This document shows positions 48,251 to 58,134 of a stretch of DNA of 64,000 nt, piece by piece. Under the pieces are notes generated by a model. It did not search any database. It was not told the origin of the DNA and saw only the letters and a program-made list of their open reading frames with translations. Origin of the DNA: Pantoea sp. (GTDB lineage: Bacteria; Pseudomonadota; Gammaproteobacteria; Enterobacterales; Enterobacteriaceae); assembly GCF_028283705.1 (NCBI RefSeq), contig NZ_JAPWKD010000012.1:62001-126000 (forward strand), read 5' to 3'. Each line of letters opens with the position of its first letter. Within the stretch, counting starts at the first letter, position 1. The translations under genes and the position numbers were made by a program.

Positions 48251-48481
48251 ATGAGTCAAAACCTTGCCCTGCTGTCGCAGGAAGAGAAAGACAAAGTGAA
48301 TGTCGATCTGGCTGCCGCCGGAGTGGCTTTCAAAGAGCGCTACAATATGCCGGTCGTCGCCGATTTGGTGGAGCGGGAGCAACCGCAAGCGCTACGTGAG
48401 TGGTTTCGCCAGCGTTTGATGCATTATCGCCAGGCGTCACTCAGCCTTTCCCGCCTGCCTTACGAACCGAAACAGAAATAA
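48251..48481 (+). CDS. holE: DNA polymerase III theta subunit HolE
   Basis: HolE (76 aa) binds and stabilises the epsilon proofreading subunit of DNA polymerase III. It contains [20 protein letters not shown] (about 15-34) and [10 protein letters not shown] at the C terminus. The ATG follows GGAG. It lies 3 bp before exoX, so the two may be co-transcribed. Confidence 0.95.
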   Translation: MSQNLALLSQEEKDKVNVDLAAAGVAFKERYNMPVVADLVEREQPQALREWFRQRLMHYRQASLSLSRLPYEPKQK

Positions 48482-48484
48482 CCT

Positions 48485-49153
48485 ATGTTACGAGTTATCG
48501 ATACCGAAACTTGCGGTTTGCAGGGTGGCGTGGTCGAGGTGGCGTCGGTAGACGTTATTGACGGACAAATCCTCAATCCGATGAGTGATTTGGTTTGCCC
48601 GGATCGTCCTATCAGCCGTGAAGCAATGGCGGTGCATCGCATCACCGAAGCCATGGTGGCGGATAAACCGCCCATTGAACAGGCGATTGGCCGTTATCAT
48701 GGCAGCGCCCATTATGTCGCGCATAATGCCAGCTTTGATCGTCGGATGCTGCCGGAAATGCCTGGTGAATGGATTTGCACCATGACGCTGGCGCGCCAGC
48801 TGTGGCCCGGCCAGAAATATGGCAACCTGGCGCTGCGCCATAGCCTGAAGTTGGATGTGACACCACCCGCTGATTTGCATGCGCACCGCGCGTTGTATGA
48901 CTGCTATATCACCGCCGCCTTGCTGATTCACATTATGGAAAAATCCGGCTGGGACGCGGCACAAATGGTGAGTCGCTGCCAACCCGCACCGGTCGCCGAT
49001 GATGTTTTCCCCTTTGGCAAATATCGCGGACAGAGCATCGGTAGCATTGCACGCAAAGATCCTGGCTATCTGCGCTGGGTGCTGGAGAACGTGCGCGATT
49101 TGCGCCCACCGTTGCGGCAGGCGCTGCGTAAATACGTGAAGACGGGTCAGTAG
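48485..49153 (+). CDS. exoX: Exodeoxyribonuclease X
   Basis: ExoX (222 aa) is a DnaQ-family DEDDh 3'-5' exonuclease used in mismatch repair and UV repair. Motif I is [13 protein letters not shown] (4-16), motif [22 protein letters not shown] near 78-97, and motif [17 protein letters not shown] near 138-151. A C-terminal DUF3820-like segment [20 protein letters not shown] follows. It overlaps the convergent ptrB end by 7 bp. Confidence 0.94.
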   Translation: MLRVIDTETCGLQGGVVEVASVDVIDGQILNPMSDLVCPDRPISREAMAVHRITEAMVADKPPIEQAIGRYHGSAHYVAHNASFDRRMLPEMPGEWICTMTLARQLWPGQKYGNLALRHSLKLDVTPPADLHAHRALYDCYITAALLIHIMEKSGWDAAQMVSRCQPAPVADDVFPFGKYRGQSIGSIARKDPGYLRWVLENVRDLRPPLRQALRKYVKTGQ

Positions 49154-51213
49154 TCGCTGTGATCGGGTAACACACCCTGTGCCAGGCCAATCAGGAAACT
49201 AAATTCCAGCGCCACCCCTTCATAGGATTTAAAGCGCCCCGACTTTCCGCCGTGGCCGGAATCCATATCCGTGCACAGCAGCAGCAACGTATCATTGGTT
49301 TTTAGCTCACGCAGTTTCGCCACCCATTTCGCCGGTTCCCAGTATTGCACCTGTGAATCATGCAGGCCGGTGGTCACCAGCAGATGTGGATAAGCTTGCG
49401 CAGCCACATTGTCATAGGGGCTGTACTGGCTAATGGTGTGATAATACTCCGCCTGTTCGGGGTTGCCCCACTCATCGTATTCCCCGGTGGTCAGGGGAAT
49501 AGAGGGATCGAGCATGGTCGTCACCACATCAACAAACGGCACCTGCGCCACTACGCCGTGGTAGAGCTGCGGCGCCATATTAATCACCGCCCCCATCAGT
49601 AAGCCTCCAGCACTGCCCCCCATGGCATACAGCTGTTGCGGGTGACCAAATCCTTTTGCCACCAGGGCTTCCGTCACATCAATAAAATCAGTGAAGCTAT
49701 TGATCTTGTTGTGCAGCCTGCCATCGTCATACCACTGCTGCCCCAGTTCACCACCGCCGCGCACATGGATAATCGCATAGACAAATCCACGTTCCAGCAG
49801 GCTGATGCGGCTGGTGCCAAAGCTGGCGTCCATACTGCTGCCATAAGCGCCATAGCCGTATACCAGCAACGGATTGTTGTCAGGCTGGAAATGCTGGCGA
49901 TGATACACCAGCGAAACCGGAACTTCGGTGCCATCACGAACGGTGATCCAGTGATGTTCACTTTTGTAGTCGTCAGGATTAAAGCCCGGTACCGGCGTTT
50001 GCTTTAACACCCGACGTTCGCCGCTTTCCATATTCAGTTCGAACAGGGTAGTTGGCGTGGTCATTGACGAGTAGCCATAGCGCAACGTATCGCTGTCCGG
50101 TGAGGGATTGTAGGCCAGCCAGGTGACATACGTTGGGTCATCAAACGCGATGCCGGTGCTTTCTCCGCTTTCCCAGTGGATCTGCCGCAGGCTGGTAACG
50201 CCGCGGGAACGCTCCTCAACCACCAGCCAATGCGTAAACAGCTGAAAATCCTCCAGCACCACCTGCTCGCGCGCCGGGATCAGCGTTTTCCAGCGATGCT
50301 CCGCCAGCCAGGCGCTGCGGTATAAACCAAAGTTTTTACCCTCGCGATTGGAGCGGATGTAGAACTGATGATTGTAGTGATCAACGGTGTACTCATGATC
50401 GCGTCGGCGCGGACAAAACACCTGGGGCTGTGCATCAGGATACTCCGCATCAATCAGCTGGATTTCACTGGTGGTGGTGCTAAATAACGCGATCAGAATA
50501 AAGTGTTCGGAGGTGGTTTTGTGCACGCTAAGGTGGAAGGTATCATCCTTTTCCTCATAAACCAGCTGGTCATCAGATTGTGGATGACCCAGTTCATGAC
50601 GCCAGACTTGATAAGCCAGCAAGGTTTGCGGGTGTTTGCGCACATAATAGATAGTACGTGAATCATTGGCCCACGCCAGGCTGGACGATGCATCGCTTAA
50701 CACCTCGGGGTACCAGCTGCCGCTCTGCAGATTACGAAAACGGACTCCGTACTGGCGGCGTGAGAGGAAATCTTCCGCCAGCGCCATCACCTGATTATCA
50801 GGGCTTATTGCCAGCGCGCCCATGGTGTAGAAGTCACTGTGCGATGCACGCTGGTTGCCATCCAGCAGCAGTTGCCACTCCGCATCGGTGCCAGCCTCTT
50901 TGGGTTGGCGATAATAAGCTGCGTATTCATTGCCGCTTTCATAACGGCTTTGGTAACGATAGCCATTTTTGACATAGGGTACGGAATGATCCTGCTGCGG
51001 AATGCGGTCAATGATCTCCTTCAGCACCCGCTCCTGCAGGTGTGTCTGTGATGCCATCATCGCTTTGCCGTAATCATTTTCGGCATGCAGATAGTCGAGC
51101 ACCTCGGGGTTTTGCCGATCATCGTCACGCAACCAGAAGTAATTGTCCGTGCGCGTTTCCCCGTGCAGCGTCATTTGATGGGGGATTTTTTTGGCCTTGG
51201 GCTGATTTATCAT
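49147..51213 (-). CDS. ptrB: Oligopeptidase B
   Basis: PtrB (688 aa) is a prolyl-oligopeptidase-family serine peptidase that cuts after Arg and Lys in short peptides. The N-terminal beta-propeller spans about 75-400. The catalytic serine lies in [18 protein letters not shown] near 520-540, preceded by [10 protein letters not shown] and [20 protein letters not shown]. The catalytic His is in [12 protein letters not shown] near residue 650. A full-length gene. Confidence 0.95.
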   Translation of the reverse strand: MINQPKAKKIPHQMTLHGETRTDNYFWLRDDDRQNPEVLDYLHAENDYGKAMMASQTHLQERVLKEIIDRIPQQDHSVPYVKNGYRYQSRYESGNEYAAYYRQPKEAGTDAEWQLLLDGNQRASHSDFYTMGALAISPDNQVMALAEDFLSRRQYGVRFRNLQSGSWYPEVLSDASSSLAWANDSRTIYYVRKHPQTLLAYQVWRHELGHPQSDDQLVYEEKDDTFHLSVHKTTSEHFILIALFSTTTSEIQLIDAEYPDAQPQVFCPRRRDHEYTVDHYNHQFYIRSNREGKNFGLYRSAWLAEHRWKTLIPAREQVVLEDFQLFTHWLVVEERSRGVTSLRQIHWESGESTGIAFDDPTYVTWLAYNPSPDSDTLRYGYSSMTTPTTLFELNMESGERRVLKQTPVPGFNPDDYKSEHHWITVRDGTEVPVSLVYHRQHFQPDNNPLLVYGYGAYGSSMDASFGTSRISLLERGFVYAIIHVRGGGELGQQWYDDGRLHNKINSFTDFIDVTEALVAKGFGHPQQLYAMGGSAGGLLMGAVINMAPQLYHGVVAQVPFVDVVTTMLDPSIPLTTGEYDEWGNPEQAEYYHTISQYSPYDNVAAQAYPHLLVTTGLHDSQVQYWEPAKWVAKLRELKTNDTLLLLCTDMDSGHGGKSGRFKSYEGVALEFSFLIGLAQGVLPDHSDY

Positions 51214-51328
51214 TGTTCATTTCCCTGAAGAGACAACATTCTGCAAGCGTGGCACCGATTGAGCGCGAAGCCAAGCCATTAGCTGGCAGGAAAATGTAAA
51301 CGAAGGCCACTGATGTGGCCTGAGCAGG

Positions 51329-51982
51329 TTAACTGGCGGGGAGTGTCGCTTTCTCCGCAATAAGATCTTTTTGCATTTCCTCGCGGACATCCTGGGGGAT
51401 TTTTAATGCATCCCCCAACGCAGAGAGGTAGCTGCGCTCCATAAAATGGTCGAGATCAATGGCTGCGCAGCTGAGGAAGTAGAGTTCCAGTGCCTCTTCC
51501 TCATTTTTTACATCCGCAGCCAACCAGTGCGGATCCAGCGGGCGATTCATCGCCTGTTGAATCAGCGCTTCCGCCTGCGCGCCATAGCCAGCCTGCTGAA
51601 TATTTTGTTCGATGGTCGCACGTTCACGATCGTCAATATGTCCGTCACTTTTGGCCGCAAATACCAGCGCGGTCACCAGACGTGCTGCGCGCTGGTCCAG
51701 CGGTGTTTGCAACTGACCATAACCCGCTTCATTCTGATGGCTTTCACTCACCCGCTGTTTGTATTTGTTCCACAGCACGGCACCCGCTGCCGCGCTACCA
51801 CCAATAATTAACGCTTTTCCGCCGTATTTGGTCAGCAGCTTGCGTGAAGATTTACTCGCGATCAGCAATCCTGCCAGCCCACCTAACGCGCCGGGTGCCA
51901 GCATGTCACTGAGGCCACTCCCCTGACCCGCGCCTCCCTGCTTTTTCAGTACCGATTGAATTTGCTGCAGCCAGTTATTCAT
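51329..51982 (-). CDS. yebE: DUF533 inner-membrane protein YebE
   Basis: A 217-aa protein of the DUF533 family. An N-terminal segment [15 protein letters not shown] leads into a glycine-rich hydrophobic stretch (about 30-70). The C-terminal domain (about 90-215) is TerB-like and helical: [21 protein letters not shown]. coli yebE is under Cpx control. The E. coli neighbours yebF and yebG are missing; purT follows after 163 bp. Confidence 0.9.
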   Translation of the reverse strand: MNNWLQQIQSVLKKQGGAGQGSGLSDMLAPGALGGLAGLLIASKSSRKLLTKYGGKALIIGGSAAAGAVLWNKYKQRVSESHQNEAGYGQLQTPLDQRAARLVTALVFAAKSDGHIDDRERATIEQNIQQAGYGAQAEALIQQAMNRPLDPHWLAADVKNEEEALELYFLSCAAIDLDHFMERSYLSALGDALKIPQDVREEMQKDLIAEKATLPAS

Positions 51983-52091
51983 CGTTTAACTCCTGTTTAG
52001 GATTCCAGTTTCACATGCTGCCGCAGAAGATGTCAGGAAATGTCAGAGCGGAGAAAAGTAAGGCAAACCTTATCAGGGGGAAAAGGTGAGA

Positions 52092-52107
52092 ACGCAAACG
52101 TTTTCGT
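52092..52107. promoter_or_regulatory. PurR operator overlapping the purT promoter
   Basis: ACGCAAACGTTTTCGT is a perfect match to the PurR consensus ANGCAANCGNTTNCNT. It directly precedes TATACT (52109-52114), a likely -10, so PurR would block the purT promoter when purines are plentiful. Confidence 0.8.
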
Positions 52108-52145
52108 ATATACTGCGCGCGCATTTTGACTGCTAAGGTGAAATT

Positions 52146-53324
52146 ATGACGACTCTCGGAACCGCGCTGCGTCCTGCCGCAACGCGTGTCATGCTGTTAG
52201 GTTCAGGCGAGCTGGGCAAAGAAGTGGCACTGGAGTGCCAACGTCTTGGTGTGGAAGTGATTGCTGTCGATCGCTACGCCGATGCCCCGGCCATGCACGT
52301 TGCCCATCGCAGCCATGTGATTAACATGCTGGATGGTGATGCACTGGCCGCGCTGATTGCTCAGGAAAAACCCGATTTTGTGGTGCCGGAAATTGAGGCT
52401 ATTGCCACGGAAAAATTGCTGGAACTGGAGCTTCAGGGACAAAAAGTGGTGCCTACCGCGCGCGCGGCACGTCTGACCATGAACCGCGAAGGCATTCGTC
52501 GCCTGGCGGCGGAAGAACTGGCATTGCCGACGTCCACCTACCAGTTTGCCGATAGCAAAGAAAACTTTGTCGCCGCCGCTGACACCATCGGCTTCCCATG
52601 CATCGTGAAGCCGGTGATGAGTTCATCAGGCAAGGGTCAGAGCTTTATTCGTGATGCAAGCCAGCTGGACAAAGCATGGGATTACGCTCAGCAGGGTGGT
52701 CGTGCCGGTGCCGGTCGCGTGATTGTTGAAGGTGTGGTGAAGTTTGATTTCGAAATCACCCTGCTGACCATCAGCGCTGTGGATGGCATTCATTTCTGCG
52801 CCCCGATCGGTCATCGCCAGGAAGACGGCGATTATCGTGAATCCTGGCAGCCGCAGCAGATGAGCGATCTGGCGCTGCAACGCGCCCAGGACATCGCCGA
52901 GAAAGTGGTGAAAGCACTGGGCGGCTACGGCCTGTTTGGTGTGGAGTTGTTTGTCTGCGGTGATGAGGTCATCTTTAGCGAAGTCTCACCACGCCCGCAC
53001 GATACCGGTATGGTGACGCTGATTTCACAGGACCTGTCAGAGTTCGCGTTGCATGTGCGTGCCTTCCTCGGCCTGCCGATTGGCGGCATTCGCCAGTATG
53101 GCCCGGCGGCCTCGGCGGTGATCCTGCCGCAGCTGGAAAGCAACAATGTGCGTTTCGTTAATGTCGAAGCGGCGCTGGGTGCTGGTCTGCAACTGCGCCT
53201 GTTTGGCAAGCCGGAAATTGCGGGCCAGCGTCGCCTGGGTGTCGCGCTCGCTACAGGTGAAAATACCGATGATGCCATCGCCCGCGCCATTGCCAGCGCG
53301 GCTGCAGTGAAAGTTGAAGGTTAA
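52146..53324 (+). CDS. purT: Formate-dependent GAR transformylase PurT
   Basis: PurT (392 aa) is an ATP-grasp enzyme converting glycinamide ribonucleotide plus formate to formyl-GAR in purine synthesis. The N-terminal domain has [20 protein letters not shown] near 13-32. The ATP-grasp core includes [19 protein letters not shown] near 150-168, and the metal-binding end [25 protein letters not shown] near 255-280. It follows a PurR box and promoter. Confidence 0.96.
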   Translation: MTTLGTALRPAATRVMLLGSGELGKEVALECQRLGVEVIAVDRYADAPAMHVAHRSHVINMLDGDALAALIAQEKPDFVVPEIEAIATEKLLELELQGQKVVPTARAARLTMNREGIRRLAAEELALPTSTYQFADSKENFVAAADTIGFPCIVKPVMSSSGKGQSFIRDASQLDKAWDYAQQGGRAGAGRVIVEGVVKFDFEITLLTISAVDGIHFCAPIGHRQEDGDYRESWQPQQMSDLALQRAQDIAEKVVKALGGYGLFGVELFVCGDEVIFSEVSPRPHDTGMVTLISQDLSEFALHVRAFLGLPIGGIRQYGPAASAVILPQLESNNVRFVNVEAALGAGLQLRLFGKPEIAGQRRLGVALATGENTDDAIARAIASAAAVKVEG

Positions 53325-53330
53325 TTCCTG

Positions 53331-53357
53331 AAGCGGTGAGCCTTGTGCTCACCGCTG
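53331..53357 (+). terminator. Stem-loop after purT
   Basis: A stem AGCGGTGAGC / GCTCACCGCT with a 5-nt loop follows the purT stop. The following GTTAACTTT is a poor U tract, so termination strength is uncertain. Confidence 0.6.
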
Positions 53358-53363
53358 TTAACT

Positions 53364-54143
53364 TTATCGCACGGTTGCCGTAAAATTGCGCACGATGTCG
53401 GCGACTTCAGATGCCGCTTCAAGTGGTAACAGGTGCCCTTTATCTGGAAGAATATGCAATGGCGCGCCGGGAAAGTGCACGGCGATTTGTCTTTCCACCA
53501 CTGTCAGTGGGTCAACCTGATCACGCTCCCCTGTCACTACCACCACCGGTACCCTTATGGCAGAGGCCACCGCGTGCAAATCCTCTTTTGAACTGCTATC
53601 GAGCCAGCCACTGACCGCTAAAGGGTCCATACGCAATGCATCCTGAATAAGCTGTTGCTTCGCTTCTGTCGCGATCGGCGAGGCAATCAGAATATTTTCC
53701 ACTGTCCAGCGAGCCGCTTCTTCACTGGCATAAGCCGTACGCATCATTTCCCTCTGCTCGTCACTGATAGACATGGGCGCAAGTGGTGATGAGGCAACCA
53801 GCACCACACCAGACAGTCCCTGCGGGTGGCGGCTGGCAATCAACTGTGCGACTTTTCCTCCCATAGAATGCCCCACCAGGATATAGCGTTGTAATTCCAG
53901 AGTCTGAATCACCGCCTGTACATCATCAGCATGATCGCCAGTATTATAGCCACTGGCAGGTGCAGCAGAAGCGCCAGCGCCGCGTGCATCAATGGCGACA
54001 CAACGAAAATCCTCGCTCAAACGAGCCATGACTCCCTGCCATGTCAAAGACGATCCACCCCAGAAATGCAGAAACACCAGGGCAGTCTCCCCTTGACCAT
54101 ATTCTGTAATATTCAGCTCAACACCGTTCGCAATAATTTTCAT
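53364..54143 (-). CDS. Alpha/beta-fold hydrolase
   Basis: A 259-aa alpha/beta hydrolase. The oxyanion region is FLHFWGGSSLTWQGVM near 25-40. The nucleophile elbow is LVGHSMGGKVAQL with serine near 96. The acid is probably in VTGERDQVDPL near 205, and the histidine in LPDKGHLLPLEA near 237. The substrate cannot be told from sequence. It is divergent from a LysR-type gene, 119 bp apart, which suggests that regulator controls it. Confidence 0.8.
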   Translation of the reverse strand: MKIIANGVELNITEYGQGETALVFLHFWGGSSLTWQGVMARLSEDFRCVAIDARGAGASAAPASGYNTGDHADDVQAVIQTLELQRYILVGHSMGGKVAQLIASRHPQGLSGVVLVASSPLAPMSISDEQREMMRTAYASEEAARWTVENILIASPIATEAKQQLIQDALRMDPLAVSGWLDSSSKEDLHAVASAIRVPVVVVTGERDQVDPLTVVERQIAVHFPGAPLHILPDKGHLLPLEAASEVADIVRNFTATVR

Positions 54144-54262
54144 TTTCCCTCCTGTTTAGAGAAATGTTCATTTTGTTGCGACAGATCTTGCGTCATTACA
54201 TTTAAATAGGGAATGATCGTCATGGTTCATAGATTACATACTTAAAATACGCACGGGAAATT

Positions 54263-55162
54263 ATGGATCGCTTCACAGAGCTGGCAGTATTCGTGGCCGC
54301 AGTGGAAGAAGGCAGCATCGCGGCGGCGGCAAGAAAACTTGGGTTATCAGCAGTAATGGCTGGCCGTTATCTCGCCTCACTGGAGCAAAGGGTTGCCGCG
54401 AGATTGGTTGAACGCACGACGCAGCGGTTAAGTCTGACCGACGCTGGGCAAAAATACATGACCAGCAGCAAACATATTCTTGAAGCCTGGACAGAGGCCA
54501 ATCGTGAAGCGGCAGACATACAAAGTAATCCAACCGGAACCTTACGTATCGCAGCCCCTGTGACTTTTGGTACCTTGTATCTCGGCCCGTTGATTGCACA
54601 GTTTCTGGCCGATTTTCCTGCGGTAAACATTACACTGCAGTTACAGGATCGCTTCATCGATTTAGTGGAGGATGGTATCGATTTGGCGCTCCGTATCGGT
54701 CATCTATCCGACTCAGAGTTAATTGCGCGAAAAATTGCGGATTGCCCATTACTGGCCTGTGCCACCCCAGCCTATCTGGCCGTTGCGGGTGCGCCGGCGA
54801 CACCGGCTGAACTACACAGTCATACGCTGATAGGTTACCTGGGTAACCATAATGCCGCGCCCTGGCATTTTTATGATGATAAACAGGGATGGATTCAGGC
54901 AGATGATAAACGACGTTTTCTCGCCAACAATACCGCGATCATGCTGGAAGTCGCGCTGGCACATGCCGGGATCGCTTATGGCCCGGCTTTTGTTTTTAAT
55001 CGCCATCTTTCAAGCGGTGAGTTAGTCCAGGTTTTACCCGCATGGGCTTGCCCAACGCTTCCAATGCACGCCATTACACCCAATGCAAAGTATGTAAATA
55101 CCAAAACACGCTTGTTTATTGAACGGCTTAAAACAACGTTTGCCAGCAACAGTGAGAATTGA
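54263..55162 (+). CDS. LysR-family transcriptional regulator
   Basis: A 299-aa LysR-type regulator. The N-terminal winged HTH is FVAAVEEGSIAAAARKLGLS (about 10-29) with SLEQRVAARLVERTTQRLSL. The effector domain spans about 90-295, with LALRIGHLSDSELIARKIAD. Its gene is divergent from the hydrolase. The family DNA-binding region resembles DmlR/PA0477-like group proteins, but no ligand can be named. Confidence 0.88.
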   Translation: MDRFTELAVFVAAVEEGSIAAAARKLGLSAVMAGRYLASLEQRVAARLVERTTQRLSLTDAGQKYMTSSKHILEAWTEANREAADIQSNPTGTLRIAAPVTFGTLYLGPLIAQFLADFPAVNITLQLQDRFIDLVEDGIDLALRIGHLSDSELIARKIADCPLLACATPAYLAVAGAPATPAELHSHTLIGYLGNHNAAPWHFYDDKQGWIQADDKRRFLANNTAIMLEVALAHAGIAYGPAFVFNRHLSSGELVQVLPAWACPTLPMHAITPNAKYVNTKTRLFIERLKTTFASNSEN

Positions 55163-55204
55163 TGTACCGGCAGCGCACTGCCGGTAACGGAGAGCGATTA
55201 TGGC

Positions 55205-55843
55205 TTACTTAGTGCCAGCCACCGCCTCTTGCGCCAGGCGCGTAATACGATCCCAGTCGCCTGCTTCCAGCGCATCGTTTGGCACCAGCCAGGAGCCTCC
55301 GATGCACAGCACGCTTTTCAGCGCCAGATAATCACGGTAGTTTGCCGGTGAAATGCCACCCGTCGGGCAGAAACGCACCTGCGGGAAAGGTCCGCCGATA
55401 GCCTGTAGCGCTTTCACCCCGCCATTCGCTTCTGCCGGGAAGAATTTAAACTCACGCAGACCGTAATCCATACCGGTCATCAGCTCAGAGACAGTGCTGA
55501 TACCCGGGATTAACGGCACCGGCCCTTCTACTGCGGCACGCAGCAACGGCTCGGTAATGCCCGGGCTTATCACGAACTGTGCACCAGCATCGGTCACTTC
55601 TTTCAATTGCTGAGGATTGATAACGGTACCCGCCCCGACAATCGCCTCGGGGACTTCTTTAATCATGGCGCGTAACGCATCCATCGCGACAGGGGTACGC
55701 AGGGTCACTTCCAGCACACGCACACCACCCGCAACCAGCGCTTTTGCCATCGGCACAGCGTGTTCGAGTTTGTTCACCACGATGACCGGTACGACCGGTC
55801 CGGTTGTCAGGATCTGTTCTGCACTTGTTTTCCAGTTTTTCAT
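55205..55843 (-). CDS. eda: KHG/KDPG aldolase Eda
   Basis: Eda (212 aa) splits 2-keto-3-deoxy-6-phosphogluconate into pyruvate and glyceraldehyde 3-phosphate; it also acts on related keto acids. The Schiff-base region is [21 protein letters not shown] near 125-145, with lysine in [20 protein letters not shown] near 40-50 and [10 protein letters not shown] near 162-171 are typical. I chose the ATG at 55843 (AGGA 11 bp upstream); the frame is open to 55915 without similarity. No edd gene is in the window. Confidence 0.95.
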   Translation of the reverse strand: MKNWKTSAEQILTTGPVVPVIVVNKLEHAVPMAKALVAGGVRVLEVTLRTPVAMDALRAMIKEVPEAIVGAGTVINPQQLKEVTDAGAQFVISPGITEPLLRAAVEGPVPLIPGISTVSELMTGMDYGLREFKFFPAEANGGVKALQAIGGPFPQVRFCPTGGISPANYRDYLALKSVLCIGGSWLVPNDALEAGDWDRITRLAQEAVAGTK

Positions 55844-55952
55844 CACGTTTCCTAAGGGGGTTTCAGTCAGACCATGAGCCTGGTCTGTGGGATGTTCCTG
55901 AGCCGTACCATACAAGATTCGTGTGACTCGCGTCTATTGGCTGCGAAGTATT

Positions 55953-55971
55953 TTTGAAACCACGGTTCATT
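55953..55971. promoter_or_regulatory. KdgR-like operator upstream of eda
   Basis: TTTGAAACCACGGTTCATT matches the KdgR consensus (AATGAAACATTGTTTCATT) at 13 of 19 positions by eye, with symmetric GAAAC and GTTC halves. It lies 110 bp upstream of the eda start, in the gap after dhaM. Control of eda by KdgR is known in relatives; here it is inference. Confidence 0.5.
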
Positions 55972-55982
55972 CTGCTTAATCA

Positions 55983-57407
55983 CTACAGCGGTAAAATATC
56001 GCCGGAATCACCAGACAGCTTAACCACCGTGCCATCCTGATATGCCTGGGTACGCTGTGCGCTATCGATATACACCGGGATGCCGCGTGCGGCTGCCAGC
56101 AGTGCCGGGTGGGAATGGACACCAATGTCGGTAAAATAAATGCCCCCAATCCAGGCACTATCCAGCGCCATGATTTCGGAAGGCAACAAATAATTAGCGA
56201 TAATCAGCGTGGGGGTGTGCCACTGTGGCAAGGTCAATAACGGGTGCCCGAGTAGCAACCGCAGTACCCGTATACCGACGTCATAAACATCCACATATCT
56301 TTCGCGTAAATAAGCATCCTCAATGGCCCGGTACTCATCCGCCATCTGGCTGATGGTTGCCAGCCAAAGGTGCTCAACAGGCGCACTTTGCTGGTCCATC
56401 TTTTCACACGTCGCATCATAAAGTTCGCTATCTTCCAGCATCATCTGATGCGCGGAGAAAATAGCTGCCTCTTTGTCAGATAATTGCTTTCCCGTGGTGG
56501 TGACCAATGCCGCCAGCTCCTGTTGCGCGGCCGTTATTGCATCGCTGAGCCGGGCAAGTGCCTGTGGTTTTGCTTCAGCCGTTAGCGTCGGGAGCTGCGG
56601 CTTACCTCGTTCAATACGGCAGACAGTGACAGATAACCACGCTGGCGATTTTTTCTTCGCGTCGTCCACCGCAACGGTCCCCTGCACCTCATCACCGAAT
56701 TGTGTCGCGGCCAGTGCAGCAAAAGCGTCTATCGCCTGCTGCGCCTGCGGCCCGCGCGCATGCAGGGTAATCACATCGCCACATTTGATAGCCAGTCGTG
56801 CCACGTTGTTCATACTCTTCGCGTTGAGCGCGCGATCACCGTTGGCCAGCTGTACATCGGCATCGAATTGACTCAGGCTACGGGCAATCGCCGATGCCGG
56901 GCGGGCATGGATACCGGTCGGGTTGGTTATGGTCCAGGAAAAGTGCAAAGGATAGTTGCTGGTGTCGCTCACTGGCGCTGGTGCACCGGCCAGCCAGTCG
57001 CTCTGATTCAGCTGGGCATATTTAGCCGCCAGCGACTGGTGTGCTTCGGTGATAACCTGGCCGATGGGCTGACCCGCCGCCGCTGCCACCGCCGCTGCGA
57101 CAGTGCCTTCCACCAGCGGTGCCGCGCAGACCTGAACCCGCGTCATGGCCTCCTCGCCCAGCAGTTCCATCGCCATATCGGTACTGAGAATCGCGCTTCC
57201 CATATCGACCATCACCAATACATCGTCATCCATGACAGCCTCAATGGCCGCCATGATTGCAACCGGGTCAGTGCCTATCGGATTCTCCGGGTCATCCATC
57301 CCTGCCGCCACCGCGAACTTCACTTTTCCCTGCGTCATTTGCGACGCCAGCTCAACAACCCCGTCAGCCAGTTTTTTGCTATGAGAAACCACCACAATAT
57401 TGACCAT
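55983..57407 (-). CDS. dhaM: Dihydroxyacetone kinase phosphoryl donor DhaM (EIIA-HPr-EI fusion)
   Basis: DhaM (474 aa) carries PTS phosphate to the ADP bound in DhaL. The EIIA-Man-like domain (1-130) has the active histidine at residue 9 (VVVSHSKKLADG). The HPr-like domain (about 150-245) has NPTGIHARPASAIARSL, histidine 167. The C-terminal half (about 260-474) is an EI-like domain with GVHSHPALLAAARGIP, histidine 431 or 433. This three-domain form is like the E. coli protein. It is the last gene of the dhaKLM order. Confidence 0.93.
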   Translation of the reverse strand: MVNIVVVSHSKKLADGVVELASQMTQGKVKFAVAAGMDDPENPIGTDPVAIMAAIEAVMDDDVLVMVDMGSAILSTDMAMELLGEEAMTRVQVCAAPLVEGTVAAAVAAAAGQPIGQVITEAHQSLAAKYAQLNQSDWLAGAPAPVSDTSNYPLHFSWTITNPTGIHARPASAIARSLSQFDADVQLANGDRALNAKSMNNVARLAIKCGDVITLHARGPQAQQAIDAFAALAATQFGDEVQGTVAVDDAKKKSPAWLSVTVCRIERGKPQLPTLTAEAKPQALARLSDAITAAQQELAALVTTTGKQLSDKEAAIFSAHQMMLEDSELYDATCEKMDQQSAPVEHLWLATISQMADEYRAIEDAYLRERYVDVYDVGIRVLRLLLGHPLLTLPQWHTPTLIIANYLLPSEIMALDSAWIGGIYFTDIGVHSHPALLAAARGIPVYIDSAQRTQAYQDGTVVKLSGDSGDILPL

Positions 57408-57437
57408 ATGTCATAACCTTATTGAGGACTGCAACTG

Positions 57438-58061
57438 TTAACCAACAACCTCACAAAGTGTTTTAAACAGCAGATAGCTGGACGTGGCACCTGGGTCCTG
57501 ATGGCCGATGGATCGCTCGCCAAGATAACTGGCGCGTCCCTTCCCTGCCCTCATCGGAATGGTGCTTTTCATTGCCGCCTCAGCAGCCTGCAAGGTACTA
57601 CTCAATGCCGTTGCCAATGGCGCTTCCTGCTGGTTTTGCAACGACGTGACAATGGCTGACAGCGTATCCACCATGGTTTTATCACCCGGATGCGCCATAC
57701 CGCGTGCGCTGATACGATCCGTCCCTTCCCGGTACATGTTGTACAAATCTGTCACCGTCAGTTCTTCTTTCGCCATTACGCACTCGGCGGATTTAATGAA
57801 AAAAGTGCCATACAGCGGCCCACTGGCACCGCCAATACTTGATAACAGCACCATGCCGGTATTTTTCAAAATGGTGCCGATATCCTTATCTTCCAGCGTC
57901 GGCAGTTTTTCTTTCACCTTTTTGAAGCCACGGTTCATGTTTAACCCGTGGTCGGCATCGCCAATCTCACGATCCAGATTGGTCAGAAACTCCTGTTGTT
58001 GTTCAAACACCGCTGCCGACGCATCCAGCCAGTCAATTACCTGTTTCTTGGTTACGACCAT
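57438..58061 (-). CDS. dhaL: Dihydroxyacetone kinase ADP-binding subunit DhaL
   Basis: DhaL (207 aa) holds ADP as a tightly bound phosphoryl carrier and acts with DhaK. The magnesium-binding aspartates are in IGDADHGLNMNRGF near 33-46. The SSIGGASGPLYGTFFI block lies near 76-91, and KTMVDTL and GKGRASYLGERSIGHQDPGA near the C terminus contact nucleotide. It lies 30 bp before dhaM and 73 bp after dhaK. Confidence 0.94.
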   Translation of the reverse strand: MVVTKKQVIDWLDASAAVFEQQQEFLTNLDREIGDADHGLNMNRGFKKVKEKLPTLEDKDIGTILKNTGMVLLSSIGGASGPLYGTFFIKSAECVMAKEELTVTDLYNMYREGTDRISARGMAHPGDKTMVDTLSAIVTSLQNQQEAPLATALSSTLQAAEAAMKSTIPMRAGKGRASYLGERSIGHQDPGATSSYLLFKTLCEVVG

Positions 58062-58134
58062 TGTTATCCCCCGGAGAGTGATTTCATCCGGTGCCGAAGC
58101 GGCCCGTCATCAGCGACCAGGCCGCGACACCGCG

